From: Bubalus kerabau
Taxonomy: Eukaryota; Chordata; Mammalia; Artiodactyla; Bovidae
Length of the DNA stretch: 64,000 nucleotides
Assembly (NCBI RefSeq): GCF_029407905.1
Contig: NC_073634.1
Location: forward strand, 23,139,501-23,203,500
Direction: 5' to 3'
The notes under the pieces were generated by a model. The model saw nothing but the letters and a program-made list of their open reading frames with translations. It was not told the DNA's origin and searched no databases. Of this stretch, positions 1 to 11,440 are shown one piece after another. Each line of letters begins with the position of its first letter. The first letter of the stretch is position 1. A program made the position numbers and the translations under genes.

Positions 1-1404
1 GACAAAATAAGTGTGACGGCTGTCATGCTGATCCTCCCTTTGAACACCCTGGAGATATGTTCACCATCAGCACCTTGGTGCCAACAGAAATTCCAGGGGG
101 TGTCAGGGGAGATGGCAAGCCCGAGCACTGCCTTTTATCAGCTTGTAATACCCACAATGGAAATGTTGCTGATGAGAAGCAGACAGCATCCCAGAACAAT
201 TTTTCTGGAAGCAGAAGTGAGAAAACCCAGAGCCCAAGAAGCCTCAGTAGGGTGTATTTTGGGTTGGAGCTGTAGAACAGACGTATCACCTGATTTCACT
301 GTCCCCGAGGGCCTCAAGCTCATCTCGTTTACATTTCAGTTATCAACTTTTGGACACAAAAAATTTTGAAGCACAGAACATTTGGGCTTAAAAGATAAGC
401 TTAAAGTAACAAGGATAAAGGGGAAAAATTTTTTTTAAACTCCAGAAGCTGTGCAATGGCCACCTTGGTCTATAGTCCATTCTCTAAATTGCTTTGATCC
501 TTTACATTATCTTCGGAAGCAGAGCGTTGCTCACCATGCTTGCGCTGCTCACACTTTTGTATGGGAGGGGTGGGTGCAGGCTTTCCATTTACTGGAGACA
601 GCAGAGACCCAGGCCACGCAGCCACTCACCCAGGAAGTGTTTCAGCTACTTCTCTTCAACAAGAGGAGGAGTTGTTAATGTGAGAAATGCAAAAGGTCTC
701 AGGAGTTAGAGCCTTCCCAGGGGTTCTGAGAACAGTCACAGCCAGACAGGCCTGTTTCCAACTCCTGAATGGAGGAGACAACGGGAAAGCAGAGCTCTGA
801 CAAAAGGCAGCACGGTGATCCTTGCCAAGTCATCTGGATGCTTCTTTCAGCCACAAACACTTCGTCTCCATTTTCACTGGACATTTGCACCCGACTCTCT
901 CCACCTCCCCTCTCCCCTTCCCCAATGCGACAGACGTACTGTGTACTCTTTACCTGACAAGCATGGGGTACAGGCTCTTAGCAACTCTGGAGGCTCCTGG
1001 GGAGCAGTCTCCATCATCCATCTCTTAGTAAATCCTCCTGGCACATCCATGGGATGTGGCCAGCCCCAACCACTGTTCCATCACATTGGGAACCCAAGGA
1101 ATCCTTATGTTAGATAAGGATGCTCTAAAAGACCCAGAGATAGTAGTTGCAAACCGAGCACAGAACCCTCTTGTCTGAAACAAGACATGTTTTGAAAAGT
1201 CACAGATTCTGTGTCCTTCTGCTTCATTCTCAGCTCACTAGGAATAACTCTCTAGAGGCCTATTTAAGACACTAGTTGATGTTTTTGAGCTTCATGCACC
1301 ATACCATGTGGAGATAACAATCCATGGTTCTTGCTTCTGCCTGCTAAAAATGCGGTAGATAAGAGAACATAAGATTTCAACATGGGCATGTTATTTTTGC
1401 CTGC
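1..1404. other. Unique noncoding sequence, no gene recognised
   Basis: I see no interspersed repeat, RNA gene or recognisable exon here. A 118-codon open frame at 13-369 and shorter ones at 451-709 and 815-1117 have no familiar domain and fit chance openings. Confidence 0.6.
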
Positions 1405-1615
1405 TTGCATGCTCAGTCCCTAAGTTGTGTCCAACTCTTTGAGATCCCATGGACCATAGCCTGCCAAGCTCCTCTGTCCATGGGATTTCCCAGCCAAGAA
1501 CACTAGAGTGCGTTGCCATTCCTTCTCCAGGGGATCCTCCCGACCCAGGGATCAAACCCACATTTCCTGCGTTGGCAGCAGATTCTTTACCACTGAACCA
1601 CCTGGGAAGTCCCAT
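1405..1615 (-). mobile_element. Bov-tA-type SINE, reverse orientation
   Basis: The reverse strand carries the usual Bov-tA order: a tRNA-Glu-like head (cttcccaggtggttcagtgg at the right end), the body with the corrupted 'ccaactctttgagatcccatgg' region at the left, and the expected length of about 210 bp. Noncoding; substitutions suggest an old copy. No convincing target-site duplication was seen. Confidence 0.88.
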
Positions 1616-1844
1616 ACTATTTTACCGTTGGAGGAAGGAGAAGCAAGCAGGGATCTACAATCTTGATTTTGCGTGTTCAATGAAAAATGTACATTCAGAA
1701 AATATCCCAGCCAAATTGAGGATATTGCTTTTCCAGATGCAGTGATATTCACAATGAAGAAATTAAATGTCTTGCAAGGAAGGAATTATTAGCAAGTATT
1801 ATTTTTGATTCAGAACTGGACTGGGGCCTTATAAGGCTTCTCTA

Positions 1845-2985
1845 GGTATCTATTGGATCATAGAAAAAACAAGAGAATTCCAGAAAAACATCTGCTTCAT
1901 TGACTATGCTAAAGCCTTTGACTGTGTGGATCACAACAAACTGTGTAAAATTCTTAAAGAGATGGGAATACCAGACCACCTGACCTGCCTCCTCAGAAAT
2001 TTGTATGCAAGTCAAGAAGCAATGGTTAGAGCTGGACATGGAACAATGGACTGGTTCCAAATTGGGACAGGAGTAGGTTAAGGCTGTATGTTTTCAACCT
2101 ACCTATTTAACTTATATGTAAAGTACATCTTACAAAATGCTGGACTGGATGAAGCACAAGCTGGAATCAACATTGCTGGGAGAAATATCAATAACCTCAG
2201 ATATGCAGATGACACCACCCTATGGCAGAAAGTGAAGAACTAAAGAGCCTCTTGATGAAGGTGAAAGAAGAGAATGAAAAAGCTGATTTAAAACTCAACA
2301 TTGAGAAAACTAAGATCATGGCATCTGGTCCTGTCACTTCATGGCAAATAGATGGGGAAACAATGGAAACAGTGTCAGACTTTATTTTGGGGGGCTCCAG
2401 AATCACTGCAGATGGTGACTGCAGCCATGAAATTAAAAGATGCTTGCTCCTTGGAAGAAAAGCTATGACAAACCTAGACAGCATATTAAAAAACAAAGAC
2501 ATTTCTCTACTGACAAAGGTCCATCTAGTCAAAGCTATGGTTTTTCCAGTACTCACATATGGATGTGAGAGTTGGACCATAAAGAAAGCTGAATGCCAAA
2601 GAATTGATGCTTTGAACTGTGGCGTTGGAGAAGACTCTTGAGAGTCCCTTGGACTGCAAGGAGTCCAAACTAGTCAATCCTAAAGGAAATCAGTCCTGAA
2701 CATTTCTTGGAAGGATTGATGCTGAAGCTGAAGTTCCAATACTTTGGCCACCTGATGAGAAGAACTGACTCATTGGAAAAGACGCTGATGCTGGGAAAGA
2801 CTGAAGGCAGGAGGAGAAGGGGATGACAGAGGATGAGATGGTTGGATGGCATCAGCAACTTGATGGACATGAGTTTGAGTAAGCTCTGGGAGTTGGTGAT
2901 GGGCAGGGAAGCCTGGCATGCTGCAGTCCATGGGGTCGCAAAGAGTCAGACATGGCTGAGTGACTAAATTGAATTGAACTGAACT
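1845..2985 (+). mobile_element. BovB LINE, 5'-truncated, decayed forward copy
   Basis: This segment covers the central reverse-transcriptase region through the 3' end of BovB, ending in the characteristic GACTGAGTGACTAA-like terminus near 2960-2980. It starts just before the 'ggatcatagaaaaaa' stretch, so all of the endonuclease and the N-terminal RT are missing. It is clearly more diverged than the reverse copies at 28 and 41 kb. Non-LTR retrotransposons typically truncate at the 5' end, as here. Confidence 0.93.
1853..2950 (+). pseudogene. BovB reverse-transcriptase remnant
   Basis: Reading across frames, the segment encodes the RT core: the [13 protein letters not shown] first catalytic aspartate region near 1897-1923, a degraded template-contact segment near 2060-2090 (an in-frame TAA follows 'ggagtaggt'), and a YADD-equivalent (ATATGCAGATGAC) near 2201-2213. 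The longest open piece is 2222-2641, which covers the post-catalytic thumb-like part including MASGPVTSWQIDGE. A frame break just before 2222 and the stop near 2640 show it is dead. Known role of the family: RNA-templated DNA synthesis at a nicked target. No functional product is expected. Confidence 0.88.
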
Positions 2986-3029
2986 CTGGTATCCATAGGG
3001 TAGTAGGGGAAACCTGTAATAATTGGTAA

Positions 3030-3245
3030 AGAGCCAGGGATTTACATTTAGAGAGGCTTGGGTTTGAGTCCCAGATTTTCTATTTACTTGGGACTTGGAA
3101 AAACTGCTTCAGCTCATCCAAAAAATGGAGATAATAATGTATATCTTGTAGAGTCATTAGGGTTGTTCCTGAGGAGCAAATACACTAATGTTTATAAGAA
3201 CAGTACCTGGCATGTGGTAGTTTCTCATTGAGCGGTATTTAAACA
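3030..3245 (+). mobile_element. MIR SINE, forward
   Basis: The segment keeps the MIR order: a 'gggtttgagtcccag' head, a core with 'aaaatggagataataatg', then 'gtagagtcattagggttgttcctgagg' and an 'acagtacctggcatgtggtag' tail. Strong divergence fits an element predating placental radiation. Confidence 0.75.
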
Positions 3246-3395
3246 ATCATCCATACATACCACAGGGGCTCTGCACTCTCAACTCCACACTCTCTGCACA
3301 GAAGCCCTCTTTTCCTACTTAGCAGAGACTAAGTGATAGAACTACCCTCCATGGGCGGCTTACAGCAGGGAAAGCCGTGGGGAAGTTGGATAGAG

Positions 3396-3586
3396 CAGGG
3401 GTCCCCAGCCTCCAGGATCTAATGCCTGATGATCTGAGGTGGAGCTGATGTAATAATAATAGAAATAAAATGGACAATAAATGTAATGCTCTTGAATCAC
3501 CCCAAAACCACCCCCTGCCTCAGTCTGTGGAAAATTGTCTTCCCAAAACTGGTCCCTGGTGCCAAAGAGGTTGGGGTAGAGAGTTG
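3396..3586 (+). mobile_element. MER1-like hAT-Charlie nonautonomous DNA transposon, internally deleted
   Basis: The left end is a hAT-Charlie-type terminal inverted repeat (caggggtccccagcct). The interior has 'ctaatgcctgatgatctg' and 'gtaataataatagaaataaa', and the right part has 'ggtccctggtgccaaagaggttgggg', all features I recall from MER1-type elements. Much of the middle is missing and the right terminus is degraded. It encodes nothing. Confidence 0.72.
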
Positions 3587-4779
3587 AAAACAGAGCAGAC
3601 AGCACAGGCCATTCTCTTAGTGCCTGTCAAAGGAGGTCTTTCTCCGTAATGTTGATGCAGAAAATTAGGCCAAAGTGGGTCATCAGTGCTCATAGATGGG
3701 CATGTGCTGATCATCACTGACAAGTTCCCAGTCAAGAATTCCTGCTTGTATTGGAAATGGGATCTGTGAATGCTCTGTGAAGAAACTCTTAAGCAAATAA
3801 TGCTTTTATAGGTAAGGCAAAAAGAAAGTTGAACCATTGGTCACTGTAACTAGGAGCTGAGGGGGTGATGCCATTTGCCTGCAAAGTAACAATGAGTACA
3901 AACTTTCCAAACCACTCATCTGCTTTGCATGTGTAAAACTGGCATCTGAGCACATCCTTTGGCACACAATTGTGCGGGATTAACAGTTTCATAAGAATCA
4001 CGAAAGTATGTAAAATGCTAATTGCCACATGGGAAACCAATACTGGCTTTGGCTAGCGGATCATGAATTATTCTTTACAAGCCTGACAGCTGTGCTGAGG
4101 ATGGTGCCTGTCCTGTCCTTATTTCCAGTTCTGTCCTTGTTTCCCGTTTTCTAAGAGGAGAGCACCACCATTCATTTCTCTGCCCAAAGACTCGTCATTC
4201 TGAGCAGCTGTCTCCTTTAAAAATCACAAAACTTGGCATGCCCTTCAGCCACCTCATTCCTTTAGGCCCACTCCTGGGTCACTGAGACCTGTGAGCCAGT
4301 GAATTCTTTTCAGGAGAGAGCCCAGAGTTAAGGATGCAAGCAAATACACAGGAATAAACCAACCATGTGTCTCCTTTGGGCATCTGATTTGGCCTCTAAA
4401 TGTGGACTCCAAAATAACTAGATGCTTAATTGCACCTCTAAATTTAGTCCATGAATTTGCATGTGTAAGTAATCAGGGAAGTATTTGCTTAGAAATGTTT
4501 CCATTTCTTCCATTTGCTCTAAATCAAATTGCCAAGTAGCAGATCAGATTCTGAAATACTTTTTAAAAATGTGTTCTAGAGCCCTACTGCTTTACTCTGC
4601 AATCCGGTGGGACATCAGGACCCAACTGGGTCAGACACAATGAGAACTCTTTCCAGGGAGGATGCCAATGACCATCAAGGACATGGACCAAAGTTGGTCA
4701 AGGGACTTAAGTTGGGAGACCCTTTCCCTTGCTCTTGAATCCAGCAGAACCAGATCCCATGTGAACTGATTTTGCTTTC
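3587..4779. other. Unique noncoding sequence
   Basis: Nothing recognisable: no repeat consensus, no exon-like frame with familiar residues. Open frames of 81-105 codons on the reverse strand between 3360 and 4040 overlap the transposon edge and have no family resemblance. Confidence 0.55.
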
Positions 4780-4987
4780 CTGGGCGTCCCTGGTGGCTCA
4801 GCTAGTAAAGAATCCACCTGCAATGTGGGAGACCTGGGTTCGATCCCTGGTTTGGGAAGATCCCTTCTCCCCTGGAGAAGGGAACAGCTACCCACTCCAG
4901 TATTCTGACCTGGAGAATTCCGTGGACTGTATAGTCCATGGGGTCACAAATAGTCAGACACAACTGAGCAACTTTCACTTGCACTTT
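4780..4987 (+). mobile_element. Bov-tA SINE, forward
   Basis: The tRNA-derived head has box-A-like 'tggctcagctagtaaag' and box-B-like 'ggttcgatccc', followed by the Bov-A body ending 'acaactgagcaactttca'. Length is typical. A local duplication of 'ttctcccctggagaaggg' type sequence lies near 4866-4884. Confidence 0.93.
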
Positions 4988-5064
4988 GGTGACCAGAGTA
5001 AGGATATTCAGTGGACCCATGGGAGAGGCATTGTGAAGGACCAGAGAGCCTGGAATAGTATTGC

Positions 5065-5225
5065 CTATCTCCATTCATTAATTCATGCAAATATTTTCAA
5101 GTGCCTATTATATACTACATTATCAATACAAACATGAAAATAAATGTAGTCGCTGCTTTTAAGAAGGTTCAGTCTAGAGAAGACTCCACACCGATTAATG
5201 GTAATGCACTGTAGTAGGTGCTATT
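5065..5225 (-). mobile_element. L2 3'-end fragment, reverse
   Basis: Forward-strand text 'cattcattaattcatgcaaatatttt..aagtgcctattatatac' matches the reverse complement of the L2 3' tail, followed by a 'gctgcttttaagaaggttcagtctag' equivalent. Heavily diverged, so boundaries are approximate. Confidence 0.55.
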
Positions 5226-5240
5226 AATATAGGTGGTGCA

Positions 5241-6234
5241 GTTGAACAGTTGGCTCCAATTCTTCACTTCCCTGTAGCATTTGTATTATGTATCCACCTT
5301 TTCTGTGATGTCATAGGTGGAATGGACTTCCAGGGTCCTTGGTTCTGGGCTTGGCCCCGTGCCTTGTTTTGGCCAGTGGGACACAGGTAGAGGCTTAGAG
5401 TGGAACTTTTTGGTTGGGCTTGAGTTTCTGAGTTTATGCATGACCATGAGGAAAATGGTTCCCAGTGACTCACTGCCACTCCACAGGAGACATGGAGCAC
5501 GGAGTGCCCCAGCCATCCTGCCAATGGATGAGTGAGAAATTGTGCTTTTTGTTGTGTTTGATTACTTGTGTGTGCAGTCAAAAGTGACTGGTATACCAGA
5601 TCCAGAGAAGATAAGTCTAGGAAGGGCTCCAAGTCCAGGCTTGAAGATCCCAGGGAGGCTCCTGAGAGATGAGGATGACTGAGCTGAGACCTGGAGGATG
5701 AGGGAGCTGTGAGAGAAGGGGAGGGCTTGGGGTGAGGGTAGGGAGAGAGATAGAAGGAAGGGCTGATGGAAGGGATGGAAGTCCTAGAGAGCTCAGCTTG
5801 CTCTCTGAGCTACAAGTAGTGAGCATCTTGGCTAGAGCAGGTGAAAGCGCCAATGGCCTTGCACTGGTCACTATCCTGAAGAGAGGAGGGTCCCACATCC
5901 AGCAGTGTGCTTGAGTGCACTCTCTCTGGACACCCACTGCTGTACATCACTGAGGATTTCTTTGCCATGAGTTTCTCATAAAGAAATACAACTCAAGGGA
6001 AAGCTTCAGGTTGTTTTGACATGTATTCATTTCCTATTATCCATTTTGAAAGTCAGGGTCAAAATGACCAGGAGTCTGGTTAAAGACTGAAGTCCAGTGA
6101 GTGTAATACATGTAATTCTGGTAGATGGTTTACTATGTCATGGACAATAGTCCAACTGTATTTTGGGATAGTGCCTTCGTTTTATGAGATGGCTTTTCTT
6201 AAACACTGATCTTTTTTCGTTTTCAGGTTATACA
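5241..6234. other. Unique noncoding sequence
   Basis: No repeat family recognised. Overlapping frames at 5264-5632, 5617-5937 and 5732-5914 are low-complexity or featureless translations and are not supported as genes. Confidence 0.55.
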
Positions 6235-6350
6235 TTACAGAATCATAGAATTGCAGAACTGGTAGAGATTTTAGGTTTTCTTACTCAACTTTCCTGAAGG
6301 GTGCCAGAGAAGGGAAGTGGGTAGCTAGAGATCACACAGTAAATTCTTAG
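6235..6350 (+). mobile_element. Possible ancient mammalian repeat fragment
   Basis: The segment 'cagaatcatagaattgcagaactggtagagattttagg' followed by 'agatcacacagtaaattctt' resembles a common ancient interspersed repeat pattern, but I cannot assign the family. A chance match is possible. Confidence 0.35.
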
Positions 6351-6368
6351 GGTGGCGAAAGTAAGGTT

Positions 6369-6550
6369 CTTTTTTTTTTTTAATTTTGGTCTGTTGTTCA
6401 CTCTCCCTTACCTACCTACCTTCCTTCCTTTCTTTCCTCCTTCCCCTCTGTCCATTTTTTTTTCTTTTTTGTTTCTTTATTTCTTCTTCTCTCTCTCTCT
6501 TTTCTACCATGCTAGGTCTTACTTAGAATATTTTCCTTTTCATTTCTCTT
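6369..6550 (+). repeat. Pyrimidine-rich low-complexity tract
   Basis: The forward strand is almost entirely C/T, with CCTT, CTTT and CT sub-repeats and T runs. The open frame across it is compositional, not a gene. Such tracts can adopt triplex structure and vary in length. Confidence 0.85.
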
Positions 6551-7424
6551 CATGCTAGAAATTCCACCTTTTACTACTGAATCAGAGCCATGATCCACTA
6601 GCTCAAGCACTTATCTTATGGTAGGTACCATGCATGGAAGACCCAGCTTGACACACACACACACATATAGATCACAACAGTAATTCTGTCTCTTCTGTCT
6701 ATTTTACACTGCACCTAGTATTCTGAATGTTGTTAAATATTTTTTCTTCTTTTCCTTTGATTAAAAAGGTCTTCAATGTAATAATTCATATTGATTTGAA
6801 ATGAAGGGGATTTTAATTGTTCAAAAGTTCAAAATACTCCATCCATTTCTTTAAAAGAAGAATAATATATTTAACTACTAGAATTTAGCATTTTCTCTGA
6901 ATAATGCAATGTTAGAGAAGCATTATAGACTTACCAGGATTAGATGACCTCATATTTGTGTTTCTGTACTCTACCTGAAACCTACATCATATTTAATAGC
7001 AATAATAAGAACCATTCATACTCATAACTCATGCTGAAAATTGACTTCATTATGACTCACAAGCACACCATTAACACATAGTTAAGTATGTATGCTTTTT
7101 CCTTCTTTCTTTTCCTCTTCTTTTTTAAAACAACTTTAACCTCCTGTAGCACATACATTTCTAAAATTCGGTATCTCGGCAACAGAAGATTTTTTTTCCT
7201 AACACGTATAAAATCGTCAAGATGATCTTAAAAGCCCTATGACTTAGCTATGTACTCTTGAGTCAGTAATTAAATGGAGAAATCATTCAATTATTTGCCA
7301 AGGAATTTTGCATCTTGAAAGCGTCCCAGAGTTAGGAACTATCCAGACCGTATAACTGGGAAGTTAAAATTAACGACCAGAAAATTGACTGCCTTTCCCT
7401 TCAGCATTTGTCTCTGATGAAAGC
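6551..7424. other. AT-rich unique noncoding sequence with a short CA run
   Basis: A short (CA)n run lies at about 6651-6667. The remainder shows no recognisable repeat, RNA or exon. Confidence 0.5.
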
Positions 7425-7570
7425 TTGTAATCTGGGTGCCAGTCCCTGCTCTGCCACAATTCCACACGTGACCTTGGGCAAATCACATAAGCCTCTGTGG
7501 TCTCACACTCCTCATTTGTCAAATTAGAGGGTTGAATCAAGTTAGCTTGAGATGACTGCCTATTTCTATG
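7425..7570 (+). mobile_element. MIR SINE, forward
   Basis: The MIR core is clear: 'gtgccagtccctgctctgccacaa' then 'gtgaccttgggcaaatcac' and 'ctcctcatttgtcaaattagagggttg'. The 3' end is lost. Confidence 0.8.
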
Positions 7571-8237
7571 TCTAGCTCTTAATGTTATTATTTCAAGAAT
7601 GGTTGGTTGTCATTTATTCTCTAAATCCACTTAGATGAGAACCAGTAAGAAGGAGGCTGAGACACAGGTTGAAACCGCATCTAGTGGCACACAGGCTGAA
7701 TTTAAAGAACTTCACCATAGAAAGAAGTATTAACTATCAAGCCAGATTCTACTGTTAGTCTGGCTGCCCTTAGAGGTCCTTAAGCAGGGCACCTGAAGCC
7801 TGATTTGGTGAACTACATAGAGTTCTTGCTGAGCCTAGCATTGATTATAAAGAAGTGCAGATTCTTCTAGAAACAAGGTTGCATTTTATCATGTTACTAT
7901 TTTATTTAGCATGTTTATTGGGACTTTTAGGTTATGGGAACCATCATCAACTTAAGTGAGTTTTGGTATCACTCTTTGTTTTAAGGATATAGATATCTCA
8001 TGGAGCTCAAGAACAGAAATGTAGGTGAGCCTCAAGAAAGGTCCGCATCCAGGAGCAGAGAAGATGTCAGGAGCCTTCAGAGGCCCATCTCTATCTCTTG
8101 ATGCTACTTCTTACTAATTGTTGTCTCCATTCTTTGCTCTCTTCAGAATATTCAGCCTCAGATAGAAGCTTGTTCCTTCCCAACCACCACTCAACACATA
8201 TACACACCTTATTCCAGAAGGTTAAAATTTACTTGCC
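7571..8237. other. Unique noncoding sequence
   Basis: No feature recognised between the MIR and the next Bov-tA insertion. Confidence 0.5.
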
Positions 8238-8444
8238 CAGGCTTCCCTGGTGGCTCAGTGGTAAAGAAGTTGCCTGCCAATCAGGAGACACAGGTTTGAT
8301 CCCTGTGTCAGGAAGATCCCCTGAAGAAGAAAATGGCAGCCCACTCCAGTATTCTTGCCTGGGAAATCTCTTGGACAGGGGACACTGGAGGACTACAGTC
8401 CATGAGGTCTTGAAAGAATTGGACATGACTGACATGACTGAATG
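8238..8444 (+). mobile_element. Bov-tA SINE, forward, with target-site duplication
   Basis: Typical head (ttccctggtggctcagtggt), box-B-like 'ggtttgatccc', and Bov-A body. It is flanked by 14-bp direct repeats, aaaatttacttgcc at 8224-8237 and aaagtttacttgcc at 8445-8458, differing at one base. This defines both ends and is the mark of target-primed insertion. Confidence 0.95.
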
Positions 8445-8513
8445 AAAGTTTACTTGCCTTCATATAAGGAAACAAATTTGTTGAAAATGTCTCAATTCAA
8501 ATTCCAAATTACT

Positions 8514-8538
8514 AAAAAAAAAAAAAAAAAAAAAAAAA
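8514..8538 (+). repeat. A25 tract
   Basis: An uninterrupted run of 25 A. It is not attached to the Bov-tA that ends 70 bp earlier. It could be the tail of an unrecognised retrocopy to its left or a T-tail of something to its right; neither is identifiable. Confidence 0.9.
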
Positions 8539-8834
8539 GAATCTTATTGGCTCAGCATGGCTAAGCATTCACTCATCCCTGGTCCAGAGATTCCAACCGC
8601 AGCCAAAAAAGCCGGCTCATATGCTGCTGTGGGCAGGGATTCTGCACTGCACGACTCTAGGGGACACTTCTTACATTATGTTATATATGTGTGATGCCCA
8701 ATGATGGTGTGCAATGAGCAGTCCTCAGCTGTGGTCAAACAGCACTTATTGTAAAGACCCAACCAACTACAGTTGCTAGAACATCAAACTCTACACTAAT
8801 AAAACCCTCCCACTTTCTACACCTTAGTAACTTC
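8539..8834. other. Sequence following the A25 tract, unassigned
   Basis: No family recognised. GC is moderate, with a 'ccaaccaactacag' stretch and 'aataaaaccctccc', but nothing diagnostic. Confidence 0.45.
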
Positions 8835-8844
8835 CCTCTATGTG

Positions 8845-9027
8845 CATGTACGGTTGCTCAGTTGTATCTGACTCTTTGCAACCTCAAGGATTGTAGCCCA
8901 TCAGGTTCCTCTTTCCATGGGGTTTTCCAGGCAAGAATACTGGAGTGGGTTACCATTTCCATCTCCAGGGGATCTTCCCAACTCAGTGATCAAATCTGTG
9001 TCTCCTGATTGGCAGGCAGTTTCTTTG
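8845..9027 (-). mobile_element. Bov-tA SINE, reverse, with imperfect target-site duplication
   Basis: Reverse Bov-tA body and head are recognisable from 'ttgctcagttgtatctgactc' to 'gattggcaggcag'. Flanks cctctatgtg (8835-8844) and cctctatttg (9028-9037) match at 9 of 10 bases and define the insertion. Confidence 0.88.
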
Positions 9028-9037
9028 CCTCTATTTG

Positions 9038-10152
9038 GGGCCAGAAATCCTGCTAATATGTCAGATCAATGACACATCAGATTCTTTACAGTTCTTTTGC
9101 CTAAGATGAACATCCAGAAATAGATGGAGTAGTGGATCTCTTGTGTTTCCTTTCTTGGAGCCACTCTGATGCCACAATCACTCTCAAGGAATCTATGAAA
9201 TCTGTTCCCTTCTCCTTATTGAGAGACAAGGATTCCAAGTGCTCAATCTCCTGAAATGCTGTCTTCTGAAATCCAACATTTTCTTGGTTCCACCTCCACA
9301 ATCAAACTCAACGTGCCTTGAGAAGAGACAGTTCTCACAGCAACACCAAAACACACAGATCCACTGGACATGAACCAGTATTACACACTTTTAATTTATT
9401 TTCTTTGGTTCACAACTTCTTCATGCAGATTTACGAAGACTAAACGTGGAGTTCAATTTAGCCTTAATTCTGCCTTTTTTAACTTGGCCATTCCAGAACT
9501 GAGCTTTTACTCAAGTGGCTACAGTTACGATATCAAGTCTTTGAAGGGCTGAGCTGCTTTGTTTGGTGCTTGGCATTTGGTGCATGTAAAATGGCTTGGA
9601 TCTGATATTTCCTTTCCTCTAAGTAAGAACACATCTCTTGAAAAGGTTTGGTGTAGTCTTGCCAAAGAAGGAAGCAGGAAACTCAAGCCAGCCTGGAGTT
9701 TTGTGAGCCATGGAAAACTGGCTAAATTCACCATGAAAATATTTGGAAACATGCAGTGAGTACAGAATGGCCCCTCCCTAGCCTAGCTCTTCATTCCAGT
9801 CTTGGGAATACAATGCATTAATGCATAATTGCTGATGAATGACATGATGTTGAAATGATAATAATTCATCTGAACCTACTACAGAATTATGATCATCTGA
9901 CCAAGTGTCCTGAGGTTTCCCTTTGACTTATATTTGAAAAACAATGTTTGTAATGAAATTGATGATACAAACACTAAACTTAAGTAATCAACAGTTTACT
10001 GTGTATGATGAGTATGTACTTTGAAATGATCCTGTGCTTTTATTAAACTAAGTCTAATGTGTTAAAAAAAAAAAAAGCAGTAACTTTGAAAGCATCTTAT
10101 GATACAGAATTTCATTAATTCAGTTATCTCACACTTTAGCCTGAATTAGTTG
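9038..10152 (+). other. Unassigned segment ending in a poly(A) signal variant and A tract
   Basis: No repeat or protein family was recognised. Short open frames (9370-9552, 9559-9759) carry no known domain. The notable feature is the end: ATTAAA at 10042-10047 followed 16 bases later by an A13 run at 10064-10076. This is what a processed retrocopy of an mRNA 3' end would leave. A genuine 3' UTR or chance AT richness are alternatives. Confidence 0.35.
10042..10076 (+). repeat. ATTAAA hexamer plus A13 tract
   Basis: The hexamer at 10042-10047 and A13 at 10064-10076 are spaced as a cleavage/polyadenylation signal and genomic tail would be. This is positional evidence only. Confidence 0.6.
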
Positions 10153-10352
10153 GGGGCTTCCCTGGAAGCTCAGTAGTGAAGAATCTGCCTGCAATGCAGG
10201 AGACAAGGGTTCGATCCCTGGCTCAGAAAAATCCCCTGGCAGAGGAAATGGCTACCCACTCCAGCAAATTCCATGGACAGAGATGCCTAGTGGGCTATAG
10301 TCCAGGGGGTCTTAAAAGAGTCGGAAACGACTGAGCGACTGAGCAAACACAC
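10153..10352 (+). mobile_element. Bov-tA SINE, forward
   Basis: Head 'gggcttccctggaagctcag', box-B-like 'ggttcgatccc', and body ending 'cgactgagcgactgagc'. About 15 bp of the usual 'tattcttgcctgg' region near 10265 is missing. Confidence 0.92.
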
Positions 10353-10792
10353 AGTGAGACTCATCTGTACATAAAATGAAGGGGAAAGTGTTAGTCTCAT
10401 CCTCCAAAACCAGCTCACCCTGGTGCCTACAAGTTCCAGGAGTTTCCACATATGCACAAATAGCAGATCTTTGCAAAACTCAGAACTCAGTTAATCAGCT
10501 ATGATTCTTAGCTTTGTTCAATTACCCCACATTTCCCCTCCTCTTCAAAGTTCTTTTCTTTCTCTAGTATATTGTAGCAGATTGCTTTTTTGTTTGGTTA
10601 TTTGCTTTTAAGGGTTGAATTTAGGTTCCATATACAGGCATTAATAAAATTGATGGTGAAAATATTTGGTTTTATATAGCATGAGAGCATTGATTACCTG
10701 GAGAATGCCTATCTGCCAAGAAAGCCTTTCTCAGTGCTGAGGTCAGTGGAACATGGTTCCAGGAAGGAAAATAAAATGACTGTGAAAATGTA

Positions 10793-10809
10793 GATGATGA
10801 TGATGATGA
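10793..10809 (+). repeat. (GAT)n short microsatellite
   Basis: About five to six perfect GAT units inside otherwise unassigned sequence (10353-10849). Confidence 0.8.
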
Positions 10810-10849
10810 CGGCAAAAGGATCATAATACTGTGGGAGCATGAAGATGGG

Positions 10850-11440
10850 AATAATTATCTGGGGAAACTGGAAGATTCAATGAGGAAGTAACAAATGAGC
10901 CATGTCTTCAAGATTGTGTACAAGTCCTTTATGGGAGAGATGAGTTCAGAAAGGTAGTTCCAACAAGGGGCATGGGAACCCTGATATGTCAGAGGTTATG
11001 CCTTTGATGAGGGCTTAGAGCTGAGGTTATGGGGAGAAATGGCAGGAGCTGAGGCTCCTGGAAAGGTTAGGACTCTCCGTGGAGGGCCTTCTAATGCCAC
11101 GAAAATGAATTGGGGTTTTATATTGGGGTCAGGGGTTTGTAGAGTTTTTTGGTTTGCTTGTTTGTTCAAGGAACATGCTTCCTTTTGGATGAAATCTTTT
11201 ATCCAGGCTGCAAAACACAAAAGAGATAGATGAAGAACAGCTCCTGTGATGTGGACGGAGGGAGATTTGGGGCTCAGTCTGCACAGCCCTCAGCGCTCCC
11301 TACAAAGCCAAGCTCTTAGACAAAGGAAGAGACCCCTGTGCACAGAAGGAATGCAGTGCTGTTTGCAGGTCTGAAAGGTCAGTCTGGCAACACTGCTGGG
11401 AGTAAAGAGAGACCGGAAGTAGGGGAACCAATCCGGGACC
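10850..11440 (-). mobile_element. Possible L2 LINE fragment, reverse
   Basis: Order of motifs on the forward strand resembles the reverse complement of the L2 3' half: 'aatgagccatgtcttcaagattg', then 'gaaaggttaggactctccgtggagggcc', then 'aatgaattggggttttatattgggg'. Similarity is diffuse, so both the call and the ends are tentative. Confidence 0.4.

Noticed and set aside
6352..6558. 68-codon frame rich in phenylalanine, leucine and serine as a membrane peptide
   Set aside because: Translation of a C/T low-complexity tract; hydrophobicity is compositional.
8238..8320. tRNA gene at Bov-tA heads (also at other SINEs)
   Set aside because: Box A/B-like words are present, but the heads are diverged tRNA-Glu relics fused to SINE bodies and cannot fold into a complete tRNA.
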